From Pseudomonas donghuensis (GTDB lineage: Bacteria > Pseudomonadota > Gammaproteobacteria > Pseudomonadales > Pseudomonadaceae): DNA of 42,035 bases. The stretch is from the NCBI RefSeq assembly GCF_000259195.1, contig NZ_JH650784.1:8111-50145 (forward strand), given 5' to 3'. Each line of letters starts with the position of its first letter. Position 1 is the first letter of the stretch. This document shows positions 7,684-16,181 of this stretch, one piece after another. The notes under the pieces were generated by a model. It saw only the letters and a program-made list of their open reading frames with translations, made no database searches and had not been told where the DNA came from. The position numbers and the translations under genes are program-made.

Positions 7684-8727
7684 CTATGTTTCGCGAGGTT
7701 CGCGCGCGGTGCTTTTTTCAATCCAGCCGTGTTCTCGGTACCACGCTATGGTCTCTGTGATGGTCCGCTCAACTCCCCGAAACGTCAGGCCGAGCTCTTC
7801 CTCACTCTTGCGATGGTCAAAACAGGTACGGTGCTCCTCCCGAATCAATAGGCGCAATGTCGCCATGCTCAGCAAAATGGGTTTGCCGGTAAGGCGCGCA
7901 TAGAGCTCCTGCACGGTCGCCAGGAGGTATAACGCGGGCAGCGGGAGTTGCCGAACAGGCGTCTTAACGCCTGCGACTCGTCCAAGAATGGGTACCAGCT
8001 GGCGCATGGTCATGTTCCGACCTGCCGCGAGATAGCGCTCGCCTCTGCGCCCTTTATCCGCCGCGACTATATGCGCTAATGCCACATCACGGGCATCGAC
8101 CACGGAGAAGGTACCCGGGATCAATCCGGGCAGTTTTCTGTTCACAACATCCTTGATCAATTGCCCCGAGGAGGTCGGACCTATGTCGCCAGGCCCCCAC
8201 ATCCAGCCTGGCAGGATCATGCAGGCATGCATCTCGGGATGTGCTTGCAAAAACGCCAGGACAACCCGATCAGCAAGTATTTTGCTGCGGTAGTAGTCAT
8301 CCGCGTCGGCCTCGGCCCGCAGGCACGTCTCATCGATGGGGCTGCCAGGTGCGCCGTCGAGCACGGCAATTGAAGACGTATGGATGAACCGCCGTATGCC
8401 CGCACGATAAGCCTGGTGGATCAGCTCGTGCGTGCCCGTGACGTTGATCTTTTCGAGTGTTTTCCAGTGGCTGCCGCCCTTGTAGTTATCGCGAAAGAAC
8501 GCTGCTGTATGAAACACCGTATCGCAGCCTTGCAGCGACGGCGCGAATGCCGTGACGTCGGCCATATCCCCAACGACCAACTCGACAGAGGGCAGATCGG
8601 CGAACTGCAGTTGACCTTTGGCTCTTGAGCGGACCAGGGCTTTAACCGCATAGCCACGTGCAACCAACTCGCGAACCAGGTTATTGCCCAACAAACCGGT
8701 GGCGCCGGTAACGAATGCGCTGCGCAT
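7684..8727 (-). CDS. NAD(P)-dependent epimerase/dihydroflavonol-reductase-like SDR
   Basis: A 347-residue extended short-chain dehydrogenase/reductase. The Rossmann loop is TGATGLLGNNLV (residues 7-18), with VVGDMAD further along, SSIAVLDG as the active-site Ser region, and YYRSK giving the catalytic Tyr and Lys. It is closest in style to dihydroflavonol-4-reductase/3-beta-HSD-like proteins; the substrate is unknown. It follows the SnoaL-like gene with a 3-base gap, so the two are co-transcribed. Both are divergent from the LysR gene at 9267, the probable regulator. The C-terminal tail is basic and likely disordered. Confidence 0.85.
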   Translation of the reverse strand: MRSAFVTGATGLLGNNLVRELVARGYAVKALVRSRAKGQLQFADLPSVELVVGDMADVTAFAPSLQGCDTVFHTAAFFRDNYKGGSHWKTLEKINVTGTHELIHQAYRAGIRRFIHTSSIAVLDGAPGSPIDETCLRAEADADDYYRSKILADRVVLAFLQAHPEMHACMILPGWMWGPGDIGPTSSGQLIKDVVNRKLPGLIPGTFSVVDARDVALAHIVAADKGRRGERYLAAGRNMTMRQLVPILGRVAGVKTPVRQLPLPALYLLATVQELYARLTGKPILLSMATLRLLIREEHRTCFDHRKSEEELGLTFRGVERTITETIAWYREHGWIEKSTAREPRET

Positions 8728-8730
8728 GGT

Positions 8731-9159
8731 TCAACCCTCGCCCTGTTGTGCAAACGGCATCAACACCGCCGTGTCAAAAAAAACCTCCTCGCGGATGGCC
8801 AGTCGATCCTTGAAGGTGAAGTGCGCCGCGTAGTGCACGCAGATGGCTCGGCCATGGGCTGGGATTACCCGGTCTGGCAGTACCAATGGGGCCGAGAAGG
8901 TGCCGGTCAGTATGGCCGTCAGCGCCAGGCGATCCTCAGTGACAACGAATGGGGTCAAGATCACGTGGGCATCAGCAAATGCGTCGATAAGCGCGATTTC
9001 ACGTCTGCGCATGGACTCCCGGCCTTTTTGTATCCCCATGGCATCAAGGTAAACGAAGTCTTCGTGAACCAGCGCAAGCATCGCTTCTACATCACGGCGA
9101 TTGAATGCATTAGCGGCTCGATCTGCGTATTCGGTAGGGCCTGTAGTCATTTGTTCCAT
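8731..9159 (-). CDS. SnoaL/NTF2-like protein
   Basis: A 142-residue protein of the cone-shaped NTF2-like fold. It shows the typical opening helix (YADRAANAFNRRDVEAMLALVHEDF), a central GRESMRRRE turn and the strand pair HYAAHFTFKDRLAIREE. Members act as isomerases or cyclases, or bind small ligands; none of these can be assigned here. Starts at 9159 or 9150 are both possible; the second has GGAACAA directly before it. It is the first gene of a pair with the SDR at 7684, which suggests both act on one small organic substrate. Confidence 0.75.
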   Translation of the reverse strand: MEQMTTGPTEYADRAANAFNRRDVEAMLALVHEDFVYLDAMGIQKGRESMRRREIALIDAFADAHVILTPFVVTEDRLALTAILTGTFSAPLVLPDRVIPAHGRAICVHYAAHFTFKDRLAIREEVFFDTAVLMPFAQQGEG

Positions 9160-9232
9160 GCCAATTGTTCGGAGGGCTTGCAGATATACCCTCAAGGCAT
9201 CCACCGAAAAACAGCGACTGCTGCATAATGGC

Positions 9233-9248
9233 TTTGCATTTATGCAAA
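9233..9248. promoter_or_regulatory. 16-bp palindrome, candidate LysR operator
   Basis: TTTGCATTTATGCAAA is a dyad with 7-bp arms and a 2-base centre. It lies 18 bases before the LysR start and about 74 bases before the divergent SnoaL start. A further TGCAT half-site lies just upstream. The position and the T-N11-A character fit a LysR-protein binding site. Confidence 0.5.
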
Positions 9249-9266
9249 ACAGGGAAGAGATGGCAT

Positions 9267-10172
9267 ATGGCGATGCACGCAAATTGGGATGATCTTCGTC
9301 TGTTACTGGCCGTTTCGCGGCGTGGCAGCTTTCTTCAAGCAGGCCAGTTGCTGGGGCTCGCGGCGTCTACCGTGTCACGCCGATTAACTCAACTTGAAGC
9401 CGCCCTGGGCGAACCACTGGTCGAAAGGGGCGTTGAAGGCTGTTGGTTGACCTCCAGAGGACAATCGCTGGTGGAAGTTGCCTTGGCCGCGGAAGCAGGC
9501 TTGAGGGGAAAGACTGTCACTGTGCCCGGGTCGAGTTCGGCGTTATCCGGGCGGGTACTGGTGAGCGCCGGAGAAGGGTTCTCTTCTTGCATTATGGAGG
9601 CGGTAGCGCGCTTCACGTCCTTGCACCCGAGTTGCTCCGTGGAGTTGCAGGTCACAGCCGATTTCCACAAGATCGTGCGCGGCGCGGCTGACATTGCCGT
9701 ACGCACCGCTCATTTGGGCGAGCCGTCGCTGATTTATCGCTCAGTAGGCAAACTCGCGTACGGTGTCTTTGCCGATGCAAGCTATCTGAAGCGATTTCCA
9801 CACGTGACGCCGGCCATCGCCGACAGTATTGCCTTGCTTGCGCCGCTGGATATGTTGCCGCAGATGCGTGCAGCGAAGGCGGCGAGCCTGGACCGCGCGC
9901 AGGTCAGCGTAAGTTCCTTCGCTGCGCAGCTCGAAGCGGTGAGGCGAGGCATTGGCGTGGCCGTGCTGCCTCGGATGTTGGCAAACGGCTTGATCGAGTT
10001 GTTCCCCGAGCTGCACATCCCCGACATGGATGTGTACATGGTGACGCGGCCGCAGGCCCTGAAGCAGACCCATATCAAAACTTTTTATGCCATCCTGGAA
10101 CAGGTGATGGTACAAACCCTTGGCGTTAAAAACGGGGATGTTAACGCTGTGCCTCTCACTATTAAGGATTGA
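9267..10172 (+). CDS. LysR-family transcriptional regulator
   Basis: A 301-residue DNA-binding regulator. It opens MAMHANWDDLRLLLAVSRRG, with the winged helix-turn-helix at residues about 20-45 (GLAASTVSRRLTQLEAALGE) and a LysR substrate-binding domain from about residue 90. The ATG at 9267 is chosen because AGGGAAGAG lies seven bases before it; in-frame upstream codons have no ribosome site and would overlap the operator-like palindrome. It is divergent from the SnoaL/SDR pair, so autoregulation and control of that pair are expected. Inducer unknown. Confidence 0.88.
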   Translation: MAMHANWDDLRLLLAVSRRGSFLQAGQLLGLAASTVSRRLTQLEAALGEPLVERGVEGCWLTSRGQSLVEVALAAEAGLRGKTVTVPGSSSALSGRVLVSAGEGFSSCIMEAVARFTSLHPSCSVELQVTADFHKIVRGAADIAVRTAHLGEPSLIYRSVGKLAYGVFADASYLKRFPHVTPAIADSIALLAPLDMLPQMRAAKAASLDRAQVSVSSFAAQLEAVRRGIGVAVLPRMLANGLIELFPELHIPDMDVYMVTRPQALKQTHIKTFYAILEQVMVQTLGVKNGDVNAVPLTIKD

Positions 10173-10176
10173 TCTT

Positions 10177-10584
10177 GTGCCGACTGCAGTGATTGTCAAG
10201 AGAACAGTATTGTTTGGTGACTGTGATCCCGAGGGGATTGTCTATACCCCGAGGTTTTCGTATTTCGTTATTGAGGCCGTCCATGAGGCACTTGCAGTCT
10301 GGCTGTCCGGTCCTGGATTAAGAACCCTGCTGGGTTTTGATCTGCTGCCTCCGGCAAGGGCATTTTCGCTAGAGTTTCTTCATCCGGTCACGTGGGATGA
10401 TGAACTTTCCATGAAGGTAAGTGTTGCCCGTGTCGGGCGTCACTCGTTCACATTTCTTGTCGAAGGTCGTTTAGCCTCAGAGGTTGTGGCCTTTACCGCC
10501 AGCCTCACACAGGTTTGCATCTCACCGGTTACCCGAGCCGTTATTGAAGTTCCTGAGCCGCTGAGGGCGCTACTCCAGGCTTGA
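10177..10584 (+). CDS. Acyl-CoA thioesterase, 4HBT hot-dog family
   Basis: A 135-residue hot-dog-fold protein. FGDCDPEGIVYTPRFSYFV contains the family's Asp-x-Asp-x-x-Gly-x-Val active-site pattern, with the second Asp as the likely catalytic residue. The GTG at 10177 is preferred because AAGGA stands eight bases upstream; it lies 4 bases beyond the LysR stop, so both are probably on one transcript. Relatives hydrolyse 4-hydroxybenzoyl-CoA or medium/aryl acyl-CoA. The substrate here is open. The neighbouring SDR suggests a role in the same minor catabolic pathway. Confidence 0.8.
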   Translation: MPTAVIVKRTVLFGDCDPEGIVYTPRFSYFVIEAVHEALAVWLSGPGLRTLLGFDLLPPARAFSLEFLHPVTWDDELSMKVSVARVGRHSFTFLVEGRLASEVVAFTASLTQVCISPVTRAVIEVPEPLRALLQA

Positions 10585-10655
10585 GCGCCGCGGGTGACTT
10601 GCTTTTTCGTGCCAACGTCTATGCAGCAGACAATGGAAAGTAATAAGGACATTAC

Positions 10656-10862
10656 GTGCTACGTAAACTCATGTTGATCCTGGCCATTTCGCAGTTGAGC
10701 GGCTGCGCCTGGTTTGTTGCAAACTCTTACGGGCCTGCTTCCTGCTTTGAAGGCACAGAGCTTGAGTTCAAGGAAATGATGCCGTTGATTGGGCCGTTCA
10801 TCATTCTCGACTTACCCTTCACCGTGGTGGCAGACACGTTATCCCTTCCGGCGTGCCTGTAA
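10656..10862 (+). CDS. YceK/YidQ-like small lipoprotein
   Basis: A 68-residue precursor. A short hydrophobic signal (LMLILAISQ) ends in the lipobox LSGC, so Cys17 is the predicted lipidated residue. The mature part has the GP-x-x-x-DLPF-x-x-x-x-DTLSLP signature of the YceK/DUF1375 family. The protein is likely anchored in the outer membrane; its role is unknown. The start is GTG at 10656 with AAGGA six bases before it. It is probably transcribed alone. Confidence 0.8.
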   Translation: MLRKLMLILAISQLSGCAWFVANSYGPASCFEGTELEFKEMMPLIGPFIILDLPFTVVADTLSLPACL

Positions 10863-10976
10863 TCGATCAATGCTGGATGCCCAGGCCGTTGACGCTGCCG
10901 GGCTCCAGTTTCTGGCGTACCAGTCTTTAGGAATCGTCTGATAGGTGACGGGCCTGGGCCACGCCAGAATCGGCGA

Positions 10977-11705
10977 ATGAAATTCGACATTAGCGTTCGC
11001 CACACTCGTTGCCGGCTGCTGCCCGGCATCGGCATCCTCCTGGCCTTGCTGTTCAGCACAACGGCACGCGCCGACATCACCTTCGACGGTTTCACGCGCT
11101 TTATCTTCGAGGGCAAGCAGAAGCAATTGCCGGTGATTATCGTCAACCAGGGCAACCAACCGGCGCTGGTCCAGGTCAAGCTCGACTGGGGTGACAAGCA
11201 GGGCACCGGTGAATTGCCCATGGCTGTTTCCAAGCCATTGCTGCTGATTCCCGCCAACAGCAAGGCATCGACCGACATCCTTTACCAGGGGGTGGGCCTG
11301 CCGGATGACAGGGAGTCCTTCCTGTTGTTGAAAGTGCTGCAGATTCCGAAAAAAACCGTCGATAGCAACGCCATGGCGATTGCCTTGCAGCACAACCTCA
11401 AGCTGTTCTACCGGCCGCCATTGCCAGGCTCAGTCAGTGCCGGCGTTGAACAACTGCACTGGTCGCCGGCTGCTGCAGGCCGTTATCGGGCCCGCAACGA
11501 CTCGCCCTATTACCTGACGCTGACCGAGGTCGCTTTGCTTGATCAATCAGGCGTCGCCTGCGGCCAGGCCATCGATCATCTGATGATCGCGCCGTTTTCG
11601 TCCTATTCATTGAACGTGAAAGGCTGTGACAGGCCTGTCAGCCAAGTGGCTTATGCATTTATCAGCGACGCCGGGCTAAGCCATGCGCGGCGCAGCAACT
11701 TGTGA
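10977..11705 (+). CDS. Fimbrial periplasmic chaperone (PapD-like)
   Basis: A 242-residue periplasmic protein with a signal peptide (hydrophobic LLPGIGILLALLFSTTARA) and two Ig-like domains. The F1-G1 region PLLLIPANSKASTDILY and the family motif DRESFLLLKVLQIP, where chaperones usually read DRES-x-x-W-x-N, identify it. Such proteins donate a beta-strand to fold pilin subunits. The ATG at 10977 has no strong ribosome site, so the start is moderately uncertain. It is followed after 26 bases by an adhesin-like gene, but no usher or major pilin gene is in the window. That is unusual for a chaperone-usher locus. Confidence 0.82.
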   Translation: MKFDISVRHTRCRLLPGIGILLALLFSTTARADITFDGFTRFIFEGKQKQLPVIIVNQGNQPALVQVKLDWGDKQGTGELPMAVSKPLLLIPANSKASTDILYQGVGLPDDRESFLLLKVLQIPKKTVDSNAMAIALQHNLKLFYRPPLPGSVSAGVEQLHWSPAAAGRYRARNDSPYYLTLTEVALLDQSGVACGQAIDHLMIAPFSSYSLNVKGCDRPVSQVAYAFISDAGLSHARRSNL

Positions 11706-11731
11706 CCCTGGTTACCTCAGAAGGCATTGTC

Positions 11732-12724
11732 ATGTTTACCAAGAAGCTGTTCTTTGTCGGTTTTCTGTTCTTCCTGAGCATCCCCCACAGCTACGCATTG
11801 AAATGCCAGCAGACCAGTTCGGGGCTGATCAATGACACCACAACCATTACCGATACCACCGCCATTCCCAATTCATTGCCCGCCGGCACGGTCCTCTGGC
11901 GGCAACCGACGCAACGCATCAATGTCCAGTGCTGGGTGGACATTCAGGGTAGCCCCGGCGAGAACATTTACTTCTACATGAACCCGAACCGGGTGGACCT
12001 GGGCAAGGACATCGAAATCGGTGTCACCTATGAAGGCAAGGACTATCTCTATTCTTCGCTTACCGGCGGCAAGCTCAATATCGGATGGTGGGTGAACGGC
12101 TGTCCGGCCAACGACAACTGCGGCTGGCAAAAAGAAAGCAAGGCCATGACTTACTCGCTGTTTTTCGTGAAGAAGTCGCCTGCCGGTGATAACAAGGAGG
12201 GGCCGATTACCTCACTGAGTGACTACCGGGCGTTCCAGTTCGACGGCGTTGGCGGGGTGCGCCCAGGGGTGAGTTACAACGTCACCGTCAAGGGCCTGAA
12301 CAAGTTCCGCTACCTGCCGTGTGAATCGTCGATCAACATCCAGCCAAGCGTGATCGATTTCGGTGCGATCCGCACCTCTGGCGCCAAAGTCGGCGCGACG
12401 ATCAAGGACGTACCGTTCACCATCACCGAACAGCGCACCTGCAATGCCGCCTATGGGCTGGGCGGTTACCTGGAGCCGCTGACAGGTACACTGTCCAGCA
12501 GCCAGGACACCCTGATCCCGACCGATAACAAATCGGTGGGGATCAGCCTGATCAACGAAGATGACCAGCGCGCCTTGCTGTTCAAGAAAGAATTCGTGTT
12601 GACGCCAAAAACCACGTCGACCACCAACTCGCACAACTTCCTCGCGCGCCTGAAGTGGATGACCGCGACGCCGAGCTTTGGCGAGTTCAACGCCGGTGCG
12701 ACCCTGGATATTTTCTACAAGTAA
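11732..12724 (+). CDS. Putative fimbrial tip adhesin
   Basis: A 330-residue exported protein with a signal peptide ending in SYALKCQQ. It has an N-terminal domain rich in Thr, Tyr and Trp with paired Cys (NVQCWVD; GCPANDNCGW), and a C-terminal pilin-type domain beginning near PCESSINIQPSVIDFGAI and ending in LDIFYK, as in two-domain adhesins of chaperone-usher fimbriae. It therefore should be assembled by the chaperone encoded just upstream. The ATG at 11732 follows AAGG at seven bases. With no usher nearby, secretion would need one encoded elsewhere. Confidence 0.72.
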   Translation: MFTKKLFFVGFLFFLSIPHSYALKCQQTSSGLINDTTTITDTTAIPNSLPAGTVLWRQPTQRINVQCWVDIQGSPGENIYFYMNPNRVDLGKDIEIGVTYEGKDYLYSSLTGGKLNIGWWVNGCPANDNCGWQKESKAMTYSLFFVKKSPAGDNKEGPITSLSDYRAFQFDGVGGVRPGVSYNVTVKGLNKFRYLPCESSINIQPSVIDFGAIRTSGAKVGATIKDVPFTITEQRTCNAAYGLGGYLEPLTGTLSSSQDTLIPTDNKSVGISLINEDDQRALLFKKEFVLTPKTTSTTNSHNFLARLKWMTATPSFGEFNAGATLDIFYK

Positions 12725-12861
12725 GTTGCCGCCCTGTTGTAGACTCGGCGCCTTGCCAGCTTGCAATGGCAAGAATGTGCCGGTCATCGACCTGACGGTG
12801 ACCACGTGCTCAGTTGCGAGCACCGAGGCGAGATCAGTCGTTACCCTGTATGGATATCCCT

Positions 12862-13287
12862 ATGTTCAAGATGAACGCACTGGTGCCGGAACTGATCGTC
12901 ACCGACCTGCAGCGCAGCCTGGGGTTTTATTGCGCCACGGGCGGTTTTTCCGTGGAGTACCAGCGCACGGAGGACAACTTTGCATTCCTCTCGCTTGGCC
13001 ACAGCCAGATCATGCTCGAACAGGACTGGCACAGCGAGTCGCCATGGCGCGTCGGCCCGCTGCAGGCGCCGTTCGGGCGTGGCCTGAACCTGCAGATCCT
13101 GTGTGAAAATGCCAATGCGCTGGCCGGTGCGTTCGAGGCCGCAGGCTATCCCTTGCGCCGCGGGGTGGAAGACCACTGGTACCGCAGCGAAGCAAAGCAA
13201 GTAGGCCAGCGCAACTTCCTCATCCAGGACCCGGATGGTTACTTGCTGCGCTTCTTTGAAGACCTCGGCGTCCGTCCCTGCTCGTAA
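12862..13287 (+). CDS. Glyoxalase/bleomycin-resistance-like (VOC) protein
   Basis: A 141-residue VOC-superfamily protein. It opens MFKMNALVPELIVTDLQRSLGFY, with the beta-alpha-beta-beta-beta module repeated once, QIMLEQD mid-protein and the closing FLIQDPDGYLLRFFEDLG. A metal is normally bound by residues in these strands, though here the exact ligands are uncertain. Family members sequester bleomycin or act as small-molecule dioxygenases and isomerases; the function here is unknown. The ATG at 12862 has GGAT five bases upstream. It is co-transcribed with the DUF2867 gene 12 bases downstream. Confidence 0.8.
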   Translation: MFKMNALVPELIVTDLQRSLGFYCATGGFSVEYQRTEDNFAFLSLGHSQIMLEQDWHSESPWRVGPLQAPFGRGLNLQILCENANALAGAFEAAGYPLRRGVEDHWYRSEAKQVGQRNFLIQDPDGYLLRFFEDLGVRPCS

Positions 13288-13299
13288 GGAAACCTGCAG

Positions 13300-13827
13300 A
13301 TGAACACCCCCATCACACGCTGTGCGGTACCGGGCAATGCGCAGATCCATGTGCAATTGGCCGGTGCCGATTTCGTCGATGCGCACCGAGCGCCGGTGAT
13401 CAACGCCGAACGCTCGGCGCTCGGCCATTTTCTGTTGCTGATGAGCAGCATGCCCCGCTGGATCGACAACCTGATGGTGCTGCGCAATCGCGCGGTGCAG
13501 CTGTTTGGCCTGAAAGACCTGGGGCGCTTGTCGAGAATCGACCTTCAGCGCGACGAGGCGTCTTACCAGGTCAATGAACGGGTCGGTATTTTCACCCTGA
13601 TCAGCAATAGCCCGGATGAAGTACTGTTGGTCGACCGCGACAAGCACCTGGACGTGTATATCTCGCTGCTGCGCTTACCCTTGGGCGCCGACAACCGTCG
13701 CGAGATTGTGGTGTCCACGGTGGTGCACACCCACAATCGTCTCGGGCGTTTGTACATGCTGCCGGTCGCGCCATTTCACCGATTCATCGCGCCGAATGCG
13801 CTCAAGCGCCTGATCAACGTCAGATAA
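13300..13827 (+). CDS. DUF2867 domain protein
   Basis: A 175-residue soluble protein. The pattern DFVDAHR-x-P near the start, PRWIDNLMVLRNRAVQLFGLKDLG and D-K-HLDVYISLLR fit the DUF2867 family, which is of unknown role and widespread in proteobacteria. AAGGAAACC directly precedes the ATG. It probably shares a transcript with the VOC gene before it and ends 10 bases from the convergent zinc-finger-like gene. Confidence 0.8.
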   Translation: MNTPITRCAVPGNAQIHVQLAGADFVDAHRAPVINAERSALGHFLLLMSSMPRWIDNLMVLRNRAVQLFGLKDLGRLSRIDLQRDEASYQVNERVGIFTLISNSPDEVLLVDRDKHLDVYISLLRLPLGADNRREIVVSTVVHTHNRLGRLYMLPVAPFHRFIAPNALKRLINVR

Positions 13828-13837
13828 AGGCCTGGGC

Positions 13838-14119
13838 TCATACGAAGCCCTGGCCGTAAAATCCGCGCGGCAAACGCTGGCGGCCGGGCAGGGCGCTCAG
13901 GCGCTCGATCCAGGCGCTGCGCCAGTCGTTGCCGGTGGGGTGAGTGTTGGCCCTGCGCGCGCGCCGCGCGGCATTGCGCTGGTCCTTGCGTGCGGCCTTG
14001 AATGCCTCGGTGTTGCGGCAGCTGCGGCATTTGACCCGATTGAGCTCGCTGGTGGCGATCAGGTTTTTACCGTGGCGACCGCAAGCCAGGTGGCCGGCGG
14101 TCCTGTAGTGGGTGACCAT
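13838..14119 (-). CDS. Small Cys/Arg-rich, zinc-ribbon-like protein
   Basis: A 93-residue basic protein. It contains ACGRHG and, about 17 residues later, KCRSC, together with two His residues. These could form a compact zinc-binding knuckle, after which comes a run of basic residues (ARKDQRNAARRARRAN). This suggests nucleic-acid contact but no function is known. The ATG at 14119 is fixed by GAGGAGTATCCC just upstream; a longer in-frame extension has no ribosome site. It is convergent with DUF2867. Confidence 0.65.
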   Translation of the reverse strand: MVTHYRTAGHLACGRHGKNLIATSELNRVKCRSCRNTEAFKAARKDQRNAARRARRANTHPTGNDWRSAWIERLSALPGRQRLPRGFYGQGFV

Positions 14120-14192
14120 GGGATACTCCTCGCCACCGTTGATGGCAAGCCTGTTAAAGACTTCGACTCTCAGGCATGGGCTCGGTTCGCCG

Positions 14193-14717
14193 CTAGGGCT
14201 GGGCCGAGGTCTGCCGTTGTACGCTGAACTGCTTGCCAAACCACTCCTGAAGCATGGCTTTCTCGGCATACAGGCGGTCGGTGTCGGCGCGCCGCCCCGG
14301 GCGTTGCAGGTAAAACTTGTCCGTCAGGTGCGCATCAGCCTGGCTTACGGTCTGGCCTTGTTGCGACAAGGCATAGTGCAGGTCGATACTGGGCCAGGTA
14401 ACGTCACGCATGATCCGTACCGAGTAAGCATTGGCCCGCCACGGTTCGTACTGGCCGGCCAGGTCGATATTGCGGATGTCGATGCGCAGGCGTTGACCGG
14501 CGGGCAGGTAGCGCTGGCCGAGCTTGACCAGGTAAGCGCTCAGTTCCTTCATCACATAGGCGTCGGCACCGCGATGGTAGCCGTTGCTGTCGAGGCTGGC
14601 GTCGCGAAAGTGCTCGGGTTTGTCGAAGGTGACTTCGACGTTGGGGCTGGCCGGCGTTTGCGCCAGGCTGTTGAATGCCAGCAGGCTGAGCGTGGCCAGG
14701 GTCAGGGCAGGGCGCAT
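14193..14717 (-). CDS. Exported DUF3016 protein
   Basis: A 174-residue precursor with a signal peptide (TLATLSLLAFNSLAQ). The mature protein reads VEVTFDKPEHFRDA early and has LRIDIRNIDLAGQYEPW in the middle, the DUF3016 signature. The family is periplasmic and of unknown role. It is transcribed alone, divergent from the phosphatase gene at 14803, with about 85 bases between starts. Confidence 0.85.
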   Translation of the reverse strand: MRPALTLATLSLLAFNSLAQTPASPNVEVTFDKPEHFRDASLDSNGYHRGADAYVMKELSAYLVKLGQRYLPAGQRLRIDIRNIDLAGQYEPWRANAYSVRIMRDVTWPSIDLHYALSQQGQTVSQADAHLTDKFYLQRPGRRADTDRLYAEKAMLQEWFGKQFSVQRQTSAQP

Positions 14718-14802
14718 GATTCACCTCCGGGTGCAGCCTTGCGCAGTTCGCTGCACAGGCTTCATTGTACGCCTGTGATGATTGAAAGCAGAGGAGTCGG
14801 CA

Positions 14803-15498
14803 GTGCGCAGGATCGAACGATTTACAGCCAACCGGCATGGGCGGGACATTGCCGTGGGGGACATCCACGGGCATTTTTCGCGCCTGCAGGAGCGGCTGAC
14901 GGCGATAGGCTTCGATCCGGCGGTAGATCGCCTGTTCAGCGTTGGCGACCTGGTCGACCGTGGCCCGGAGTGCCCGCAGGCGCTGGATTGGCTGGACAAA
15001 CCCTGGTTCCATGCCGTGCAAGGCAACCATGAAGCCCTGGCGGTCACCCATGTCGACGGCGGTATGCTCGACTATGGCCAGTACCGCGCCGCTGGCGGCG
15101 GCTGGTTCCTGGCCCTGAGCGCCGATGAACAGGCGCGGTTTGCCCAGCGCTTTCGGCGCCTGCCGCTGGCGCTGGAGGTAGAAACCGCGGACGGTCTGAT
15201 CGGCCTGTTGCATGCCGATTGTCCGTTTCGCCACTGGGCGCAGTTGCGTGAGCTGCTGGCCAGTACGCCACCGAGCGAGGTCCAGGAGGTTTGCCAATGG
15301 TCGCGCCAGCGCTTGTACAGCGGCGATGCTACGCCCGTCGAGGGGCTGCGAGCGTTGATCGTCGGGCATACCCCGCAGCGCGAGGTGCGGGTGCTGGGCA
15401 ACATCTGGCATATCGACACCGGCGGCTGGGCCAGCGGCCAGTTCAGCCTGCTCGACCTGGGCAGCCTGAGCCTGCTCAACGCCAGGCCAGGTGAGTGA
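14803..15498 (+). CDS. PPP-family serine/threonine (metallo)phosphatase, PrpA-like
   Basis: A 231-residue cytoplasmic phosphatase. It carries GDIHG (residues 19-23), GDLVDRGP (48-55) and GNHE (74-77), which supply the two-metal ligands, and later LLHADCP and GHTP. This is the bacterial PrpA/lambda-phosphatase type. Relatives dephosphorylate Ser/Thr/Tyr proteins and affect stress signalling. The GTG at 14803 is chosen because GAGGAG lies six bases before it; an in-frame TTG at 14782 has no such site. The 3' end overlaps the convergent LysE gene by 23 bases. Confidence 0.87.
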   Translation: MRRIERFTANRHGRDIAVGDIHGHFSRLQERLTAIGFDPAVDRLFSVGDLVDRGPECPQALDWLDKPWFHAVQGNHEALAVTHVDGGMLDYGQYRAAGGGWFLALSADEQARFAQRFRRLPLALEVETADGLIGLLHADCPFRHWAQLRELLASTPPSEVQEVCQWSRQRLYSGDATPVEGLRALIVGHTPQREVRVLGNIWHIDTGGWASGQFSLLDLGSLSLLNARPGE

Positions 15499-16102
15499 GC
15501 ACCCCCAGCGCCAACAGTATCAGCACCGCGCCCGAAACCCGTTCAAGCCATGGCAGCAGTCGCGCAAAGCGCCGGCGCACGTGCAGATTGCCGATGGCTG
15601 CGGCCACCAGCATGTCCCACAGCAACACCGCACTGAACATCCACACTGCGTACGTCAGTTTCCAGCCTGCGCTGGTCTGGCTACCACTGACCATGCTGGC
15701 CAGGCTGACATAGAACAGGGCGTTCTTCGGGTTGAGGATTGCAGACAGAAAGCCCATCAACAGGCCCTGAAGCCAGGGACTGTTCAAGGCATTGGCCCGA
15801 ACGCTGACCTGGGTCAGCGAACTTGCGCCGGCATGGCGAATGAACAGCACACCGATGTACAGCAGGTAGGCGCAGCCGGCCAGCTGGAGGGAGACGAACA
15901 GCGCGCTGTCCGGGTGCAGCGCCGAGACCCCGCTGAAGGCGGCAACAATGAACACGCCGTTGGCCAGGGCGATACCCAGGCAGGCGCCGGTCGCCTTGAG
16001 CCAGCCGGCGCTCATCGACGTACGGGCAACCAGGAAAAAATCAGGGCCAGGCGACAGCAGGGCAAGAAAATGCGCTGCCGCCACGATCAGAAACTGCTCC
16101 AT
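15476..16102 (-). CDS. LysE/RhtB-type amino-acid exporter
   Basis: A 208-residue inner-membrane protein with six hydrophobic segments. The signature LLSPGPDFFLVARTSMSAG at residues 15-33 and the later FLSAILNPKNALFYVSL identify the RhtB branch, which exports homoserine, threonine or related amino acids. Its 3' end overlaps the phosphatase gene. It is followed upstream by an AraC-type regulator in the same direction; a second member of the family lies at 17143. Confidence 0.88.
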   Translation of the reverse strand: MEQFLIVAAAHFLALLSPGPDFFLVARTSMSAGWLKATGACLGIALANGVFIVAAFSGVSALHPDSALFVSLQLAGCAYLLYIGVLFIRHAGASSLTQVSVRANALNSPWLQGLLMGFLSAILNPKNALFYVSLASMVSGSQTSAGWKLTYAVWMFSAVLLWDMLVAAAIGNLHVRRRFARLLPWLERVSGAVLILLALGVLTHLAWR

Positions 16103-16181
16103 GAATGACGGACTTCTTCAGCGATAGGGGGGCTGATTGTCGGTGCCGTGCAAGGAGCCTGTATTGAACAAAATTGCGGGT

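Noticed and set aside
12752..12773. 7-bp hairpin after the adhesin gene as a terminator
   Set aside because: No T-run follows on the plus strand.
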